Source of the DNA: Dechloromonas sp. UBA6271
GTDB taxonomy: Bacteria; Pseudomonadota; Gammaproteobacteria; Burkholderiales; Rhodocyclaceae
DNA length: 12,200 bases
Assembly: GCA_002440665.1 (NCBI GenBank)
Contig: DJUX01000057.1
Location: forward strand, 1 to 12,200
Reading direction: 5' to 3'
The translations under genes were made by a program, and so were the position numbers. Below are positions 7,251-12,200 of the stretch, in pieces. The first letter of the stretch is position 1; the number at the start of each line of letters is the position of its first letter. A model generated the notes under the pieces. That model saw nothing but the letters and a program-made list of their open reading frames with translations, was not told the DNA's origin and made no database searches.

Positions 7251-7251
7251 G

Positions 7252-8652
<1,401 letters not shown>

Positions 8653-8677
8653 GCTGTCTCCTTTTATGGTTTTGGTA

Positions 8678-9406
8678 TCAATGATGCAGAATCTTGGCGA
8701 GGAACTGCTGCGCCCGCTCCGAACGCGGGTTGCTGAAGAAGACGTCCTTCTTGTCGTCCTCGACGATGCGTCCCTGGTCCATGAAGATCACGCGATGGGC
8801 GACGCGCTTGGCGAAGCCCATTTCGTGCGTGACGCACATCATGGTCATGCCCTCCTGCGCCAGCTCGGTCATCACGTCGAGCACCTCGTTGACCATTTCC
8901 GGGTCGAGGGCCGAGGTCGGCTCGTCGAACAGCATGCAGATCGGGTCCATCGCCAGCGCCCGGGCGATCGCCACGCGCTGCTGCTGGCCGCCGGAAAGCT
9001 GGCCGGGGAACTTGTGGGCATGCGCCTTGAGGCCGACACGGTCGAGCAGCTTGAGGCCCTTGTCCATCGCCTCGTCCTTGCCGCGCTTGAGCACCTTGGT
9101 CTGAGCGATGGCCAGGTTCTCGGTGATGCTCATGTGCGGGAACAGCTCGAAATTCTGGAACACCATGCCGACGCGGGCACGCAGCTTCGACAGGTTGGTT
9201 TTCGGGTCGCCGACCGAGGTGCCATCGACGATGATTTCGCCGGACTGGAAGGGTTCGAGGCCATTGACGCACTTGATCAGCGTCGATTTGCCGGAACCGG
9301 ACGGGCCGCAGACGACGATGACTTCACCCTTGCTTACGCGGGTGGTGCAATCGGTGAGCACCTTGAAGTCGCCGTAATGCTTGCTGACATTTGCAATCTT
9401 GATCAT
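8678..9406 (-). CDS. gltL: Glutamate/aspartate ABC transporter ATP-binding protein GltL
   Basis: A 242-residue ABC ATPase of the polar amino acid importer family, which drives uptake of glutamate and aspartate through GltJK. It has Walker A GPSGSGKST (34-42), Q-loop Q84, signature LSGGQQQR (137-144), Walker B CMLFDEPT (157-164) and the H-loop histidine H194. The wording closely follows E. coli GltL, including the ending FLAKILH. I place the start at the ATG at 9406 (MIKIANVSKHYG), which matches the family start and has an AGGAGA ribosome-binding site 6 nt upstream. A further in-frame ATG at 9430 overlaps the gltK stop and would add eight residues (MAPARRNP) that contain the ribosome-binding site itself; this longer form is unlikely. 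Confidence 0.95.
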   Translation of the reverse strand: MIKIANVSKHYGDFKVLTDCTTRVSKGEVIVVCGPSGSGKSTLIKCVNGLEPFQSGEIIVDGTSVGDPKTNLSKLRARVGMVFQNFELFPHMSITENLAIAQTKVLKRGKDEAMDKGLKLLDRVGLKAHAHKFPGQLSGGQQQRVAIARALAMDPICMLFDEPTSALDPEMVNEVLDVMTELAQEGMTMMCVTHEMGFAKRVAHRVIFMDQGRIVEDDKKDVFFSNPRSERAQQFLAKILHH

Positions 9407-9412
9407 GGGATT

Positions 9413-9418
9413 TCTCCT
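9413..9418 (-). promoter_or_regulatory. Ribosome-binding site that fixes the gltL start
   Basis: AGGAGA on the minus strand lies 6 nt before the ATG at 9406. It decides between that ATG and the alternative ATG at 9430, which lies on the far side of it and overlaps the gltK stop. Confidence 0.75.
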
Positions 9419-9429
9419 GGCGGGGGCCA

Positions 9430-10110
9430 TCAGGCCGGGTGGTATTTTTTCTGGAGGCGCTTCACGAGCTGCGAAGCGGAGAAGCAGATGACGAAATAGA
9501 CGGCGCCGGCAAAAAGCAGCATTTCGACGAGTCGACCGTCACGGTCGCCGACCTTGTAGGCGGCGCCGAAGAAGTCGGCCAGCGCCGAGACATAGACCAG
9601 CGAGGTATCCTGGAACAGGATGATGGCCTGGGTCAGCAGCAGCGGCACCATGTTGCGGAAAGCCTGCGGCAGCACGACGAGGCGCATTCCTTGAGCGTAG
9701 GTCATGCCGAGCGCCGAAGCGGCGGCCACCTGCCCCTTGGGCACGCTCTGGATACCGGCACGGATGATTTCCGAGTAATAGGCCGCTTCGAACAGCGCGA
9801 AGCCCATCATCGCCGAACTGAGGCGCAGGTCGGTGCCCGGCGGGAAGTCGAGCAGGGTCTCGACGAAGCGCGGCACGATCAGGAAAAACCAGAGCAGCAC
9901 CATGACCAGCGGCACGGCGCGGAACAGGTTGACGTAGCCGGCGGCGAACCACGACAGCGCTTTGACCGACGACAGACGCATCATCGCCAGCGCGGTGCCC
10001 CAGACGATGCCAACGAGCACCGCCTGGGCGGTGATGACCAGCGAGATCTTCATGCCGTCCCAGAGGAAAGGCAAGGCACCGGGGATGGAGGACCAGTCGA
10101 ATTCGTACAT
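9430..10110 (-). CDS. gltK: Glutamate/aspartate ABC transporter permease GltK
   Basis: A 226-residue inner-membrane permease of the HisM/GltK type, one of the two channel subunits of the acidic amino acid importer. It has about five membrane segments and the EAA loop that docks the ATPase (about 109-138, ending in the typical AAASALGMT). Length agrees with E. coli GltK (224). A GGAGG ribosome-binding site lies 8 nt before the ATG and is embedded in the last codons of gltJ; the intergenic distance is a single base, so the two permeases are probably made in coupled amounts. The last bases overlap only an unused upstream ATG of gltL. Confidence 0.94.
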   Translation of the reverse strand: MYEFDWSSIPGALPFLWDGMKISLVITAQAVLVGIVWGTALAMMRLSSVKALSWFAAGYVNLFRAVPLVMVLLWFFLIVPRFVETLLDFPPGTDLRLSSAMMGFALFEAAYYSEIIRAGIQSVPKGQVAAASALGMTYAQGMRLVVLPQAFRNMVPLLLTQAIILFQDTSLVYVSALADFFGAAYKVGDRDGRLVEMLLFAGAVYFVICFSASQLVKRLQKKYHPA

Positions 10111-10111
10111 G

Positions 10112-10849
10112 TTATTTACCTCCGATATAGCCGGGCACAGCGATGCGCCGTTCGAACTTGTGCATCAGGGTCATCACGACGACGTTGATCGCAATGTAGG
10201 ACAGCGTCACGGCAATGAAGGACTCGTAGGGCTGCGCCGTGTAGTCGACCAGCTGGCGACCCTGGGCGGCGAGCTCCATAAGGCCGATGGTCGAGCAGAC
10301 GGCGGAGTTCTTGAAGATGTTGAGGAACTCCGAGGTCAGCGGCGGCACCACCAGGCGGAAGGCCATCGGCAGCATCACGAAGCGGTAGGTCTGCGGCAGC
10401 GTGAAGCCGAGCGCCAGCCCGGCGTTCTTCTGTCCCTTGGGCAGCGAATTGATCCCGGACCGTACCTGCTCGGCGACCCGGGCGCTGGTAAACAGCGCCA
10501 GGCAGACCATCGAGGCGAGGAATTGCTGCAGCATCGGGTTCGACTGCTTGTAGGCATCGCCGATGCTTGCCGGCAACAGTTCCGGCAACACGAAATACCA
10601 GATGAACAGTTGCACCAGCAGCGGCACGTTGCGGAACAACTCGACGTAGCCGGTGGCGAAGCCCGCCAGCGCCTTGTTCGGCACCGTGCGCAGCACACCG
10701 ATCAGCGCGCCGAGCAGCAGCGCCAGCACCCACGCGGTCAACGACAGCGCGATGGTCATTTTGAAGCCGGCCAGCATCCAGCCCAGATAGGTGTCGTCGC
10801 CGCTCGCGCTAGGCTGCAGGAAGACGCCCCAGTTCCATTGATAGCTCAT
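10112..10849 (-). CDS. gltJ: Glutamate/aspartate ABC transporter permease GltJ
   Basis: A 245-residue permease subunit of the same transporter, close in length to E. coli GltJ (246). It opens with YQWNWGVF, typical of the family, and has membrane segments near 27-53, 73-90, 108-122 and two more in the C-terminal half. The EAA loop spans about 124-150 (QVRSGINSLPKGQKNAGLAL). Together with GltK it forms the heterodimeric membrane channel, with GltI delivering substrate in the periplasm and GltL powering transport. A GAGGGA-type ribosome-binding site lies about 9 nt before the ATG. The gene begins 34 nt after ansB, which separates it from its own binding-protein gene gltI, an arrangement unlike the contiguous E. 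coli gltIJKL. Confidence 0.94.
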   Translation of the reverse strand: MSYQWNWGVFLQPSASGDDTYLGWMLAGFKMTIALSLTAWVLALLLGALIGVLRTVPNKALAGFATGYVELFRNVPLLVQLFIWYFVLPELLPASIGDAYKQSNPMLQQFLASMVCLALFTSARVAEQVRSGINSLPKGQKNAGLALGFTLPQTYRFVMLPMAFRLVVPPLTSEFLNIFKNSAVCSTIGLMELAAQGRQLVDYTAQPYESFIAVTLSYIAINVVVMTLMHKFERRIAVPGYIGGK

Positions 10850-10883
10850 AGATGGATCCCTCTTTTGTTGTGGTTCGGGTCGC

Positions 10884-11948
10884 TCAGTATTCCCAGAAGA
10901 TGCGTTGCAGTTCCTTGCTGTCGCCGGTTTTGGTCAGGGCGACGGCGGCCAGGATGCGCGCCTTCTGCGGGTTGAGGTCGTGCGCCACGACCCAGTCGTA
11001 CTGGTCGTCCGGCTGCTCGGCGTTGCGCAGCACGAAGCCGCCGGCATTGACGTGCGAGGAACGGATGATATGCACGCCCTGGCCGCGCAGTTCGCGCAGC
11101 GTCGGCACGACGCGGTTGCTTACCGAGCCGTTGCCGGTCCCGGCGTGGATGATCGCCTTGGCGCCTTTTTCGGCGAAGGCGCGGTAGGCGGTGTCGCTCA
11201 CGTTGCCATAACCGTAGGCGATCTCGACCGGCGCCAGAACGTCGATCTTCTCGATGTCGAACTCGGAGTTCATCGTGTGGCGCTTGGCCGGCAGGCGGAA
11301 CCAGTAGTTCCTGCCCTCGACAACCATGCCGAGCGGTCCCCACGGGCTCCTGAACGCCTCGGTCCGGATATTGACCATCTTGGAAACATCACGGCCGCTG
11401 TTCAGCTCGTCGTTCATCGCCACCAGCACACCCTTGCCGCGGGCATCCTTGGCCGCGGCGACGTTGACCGCGTTGAACAGGTTGAGCATGCCGTCAGCCG
11501 ACATCGCGGTACCCGGACGCATGGAACCGACGACGACGATCGGCTTGTCGGTACGCACGACCAGATTCAGGAAGTAGGCGGTTTCTTCCAGCGTATCGGT
11601 GCCGTGGGTGACGACGATCCCGTCGACGTCGCCCTGCTTCGCCAGCGCGGCGACACGCTTGCCGAGCGTAACCAGGTGCTCGTTGGTTAAGCTCTCGGAA
11701 GCGATCTGGAAGACCTGCTCGCCGCGTACGGCAGCAACCTTGGACAATTCGGGAACACCGGCAATCAGCTTGTCGACCGGCACCTTGGCGGCCTGGTAGG
11801 TGGCACTGTTGGTCGCCTCGGCGCCAGCGCCGGCAATGGTGCCGCCGGTGGCGAGGATGACGACATTGGGCTTGTCGGCGAAGGCCGGCAGCGTCGCCAT
11901 GAAGCCGACAGCGACCAGCAGGCAACGGGAAAGAAAGCGGTTCAGCAT
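10884..11948 (-). CDS. ansB: Periplasmic glutaminase-asparaginase (type II asparaginase family)
   Basis: A 354-residue secreted amidohydrolase that converts asparagine and probably glutamine to aspartate or glutamate plus ammonia. Residues 1-25 are a Sec signal peptide (positive start, hydrophobic core, cleavage likely after AFA). The first active-site signature is ATGGTIAG with nucleophile T37; Y51 lies in the flexible lid; the second signature is THGTDTLEET with T117 and D118; K167 completes the set, each matching T12, Y25, T89, D90 and K162 of E. coli AnsB. The sequence, including NSATYQAAK and the C-terminal KELQRIFWEY, resembles Pseudomonas 7A glutaminase-asparaginase more than E. coli AnsB, suggesting dual activity. 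A strong AAGGAG ribosome-binding site sits 7 nt before the ATG. Placement between gltI and gltJ links amide hydrolysis to uptake of its products. Confidence 0.95.
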   Translation of the reverse strand: MLNRFLSRCLLVAVGFMATLPAFADKPNVVILATGGTIAGAGAEATNSATYQAAKVPVDKLIAGVPELSKVAAVRGEQVFQIASESLTNEHLVTLGKRVAALAKQGDVDGIVVTHGTDTLEETAYFLNLVVRTDKPIVVVGSMRPGTAMSADGMLNLFNAVNVAAAKDARGKGVLVAMNDELNSGRDVSKMVNIRTEAFRSPWGPLGMVVEGRNYWFRLPAKRHTMNSEFDIEKIDVLAPVEIAYGYGNVSDTAYRAFAEKGAKAIIHAGTGNGSVSNRVVPTLRELRGQGVHIIRSSHVNAGGFVLRNAEQPDDQYDWVVAHDLNPQKARILAAVALTKTGDSKELQRIFWEY

Positions 11949-11971
11949 AGGGGTTCTCCTTGGGGAAGGAA

Positions 11972-11996
11972 GCCGCCAGCTGCAAAGGCCGGCGGC
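11972..11996 (-). other. Stem-loop between gltI and ansB (mRNA stabiliser or partial terminator)
   Basis: The minus-strand transcript can form a 9-bp stem with one G-U pair (arms 11988-11996 and 11972-11980) closing a 7-nt loop, starting 13 nt after the gltI stop codon and ending just before the ansB ribosome-binding site at 11956-11961. It is followed by a pyrimidine stretch (TTCCTTCCCC) rather than a clean T-run. Hairpins after a binding-protein gene are known in several ABC operons to raise the amount of binding protein relative to downstream membrane components. That role is inferred here. Confidence 0.55.
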
Positions 11997-12009
11997 ATGG
12001 CGTTACGGC

Positions 12010-12200
12010 TTACTCGAAAGCCTTGTCGTTGGGCGCCTTGTACAGGGCCTTCATCTCGTCCGACAGCGGCATGGCGAGGTTTAGCCCCTTGGGGGGGATC
12101 GGGTTCATGAACCACTTGGCGTAGATCTTCTCGGCCTCGCCCGAAGTCATCGCCTTGGTCAGCGCGGCATCGACCACCTTCTTGAATTCCGGGTCGTCCT
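12010..12200 (-). CDS. gltI: Glutamate/aspartate ABC transporter substrate-binding protein GltI (C-terminal end only)
   Basis: The last 63 codons of the periplasmic binding protein of the acidic amino acid transporter; the rest lies beyond the right edge. The visible part reads DDPEFKKVVDAALTKAMTSG, then a stretch with IYAKWFMNPIPPKGLNLAMP, and ends LSDEMKALYKAPNDKAFE. This closely follows the C-terminus of E. coli GltI (KWFKNPIPPKNLN, LSDEMKALFKEPNDKALN). It belongs to the SBP_bac_3 family and would capture glutamate or aspartate and hand it to GltJK. The stop codon at 12010-12012 is followed by a hairpin and then ansB. As the first visible gene of the operon, its upstream region outside this window is where the main promoter is expected. 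Confidence 0.93.
   Translation of the reverse strand, partial: DDPEFKKVVDAALTKAMTSGEAEKIYAKWFMNPIPPKGLNLAMPLSDEMKALYKAPNDKAFE

Overview
The window is GC-rich, almost entirely coding DNA, most consistent with a betaproteobacterium of the Rhodocyclales/Burkholderiales type. That placement is inferred from base composition, the families present and the gene order; it was not computed. There are no RNA genes, insertion sequences, prophage genes or CRISPR arrays that I can see. Twelve protein-coding genes are supported, ten complete and one cut by each window edge.

Left part (1-3919). At the left edge is the extreme start of a minus-strand gene whose first residues (MLLMI..) fit a TrpG/PabA amidotransferase. 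After a short divergent gap, four plus-strand genes follow: a GT2 polyprenyl-phosphate sugar transferase, an ArnT/PMT-type membrane glycosyltransferase (GT39/GT83), a PAP2 phosphatase and a small alpha/beta hydrolase. The first three overlap end to end (4 and 20 nt). Together they look like an envelope-lipid or glycan modification set: one enzyme charges a lipid carrier with sugar, one transfers the sugar on the periplasmic side, and a phosphatase acts on a lipid phosphate.

Right part (3944-12200). Every gene is on the minus strand, so transcription runs from right to left: gltI (3' end only), ansB (periplasmic glutaminase-asparaginase), gltJ, gltK, gltL (acidic amino acid ABC transporter), aspA (aspartase), a Cache-domain sensor kinase, and a sigma-54-dependent response regulator. 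Spacing is tight (1 to about 70 nt), so this is probably one operon. It encodes a coherent pathway: Gln/Asn are deamidated in the periplasm, Glu/Asp are captured and imported, and Asp is split to fumarate and ammonia. The two-component pair resembles AauS/AauR (or DctB/DctD) and is the likely regulator.

The regulatory structures that stand out are a hairpin between gltI and ansB, and a perfect 10-bp inverted repeat covering the normal ribosome-binding zone of the kinase gene. I did not find a convincing wholly novel system. The most distinctive item is the compact Gln/Asn-to-fumarate operon with its built-in sigma-54 regulator.
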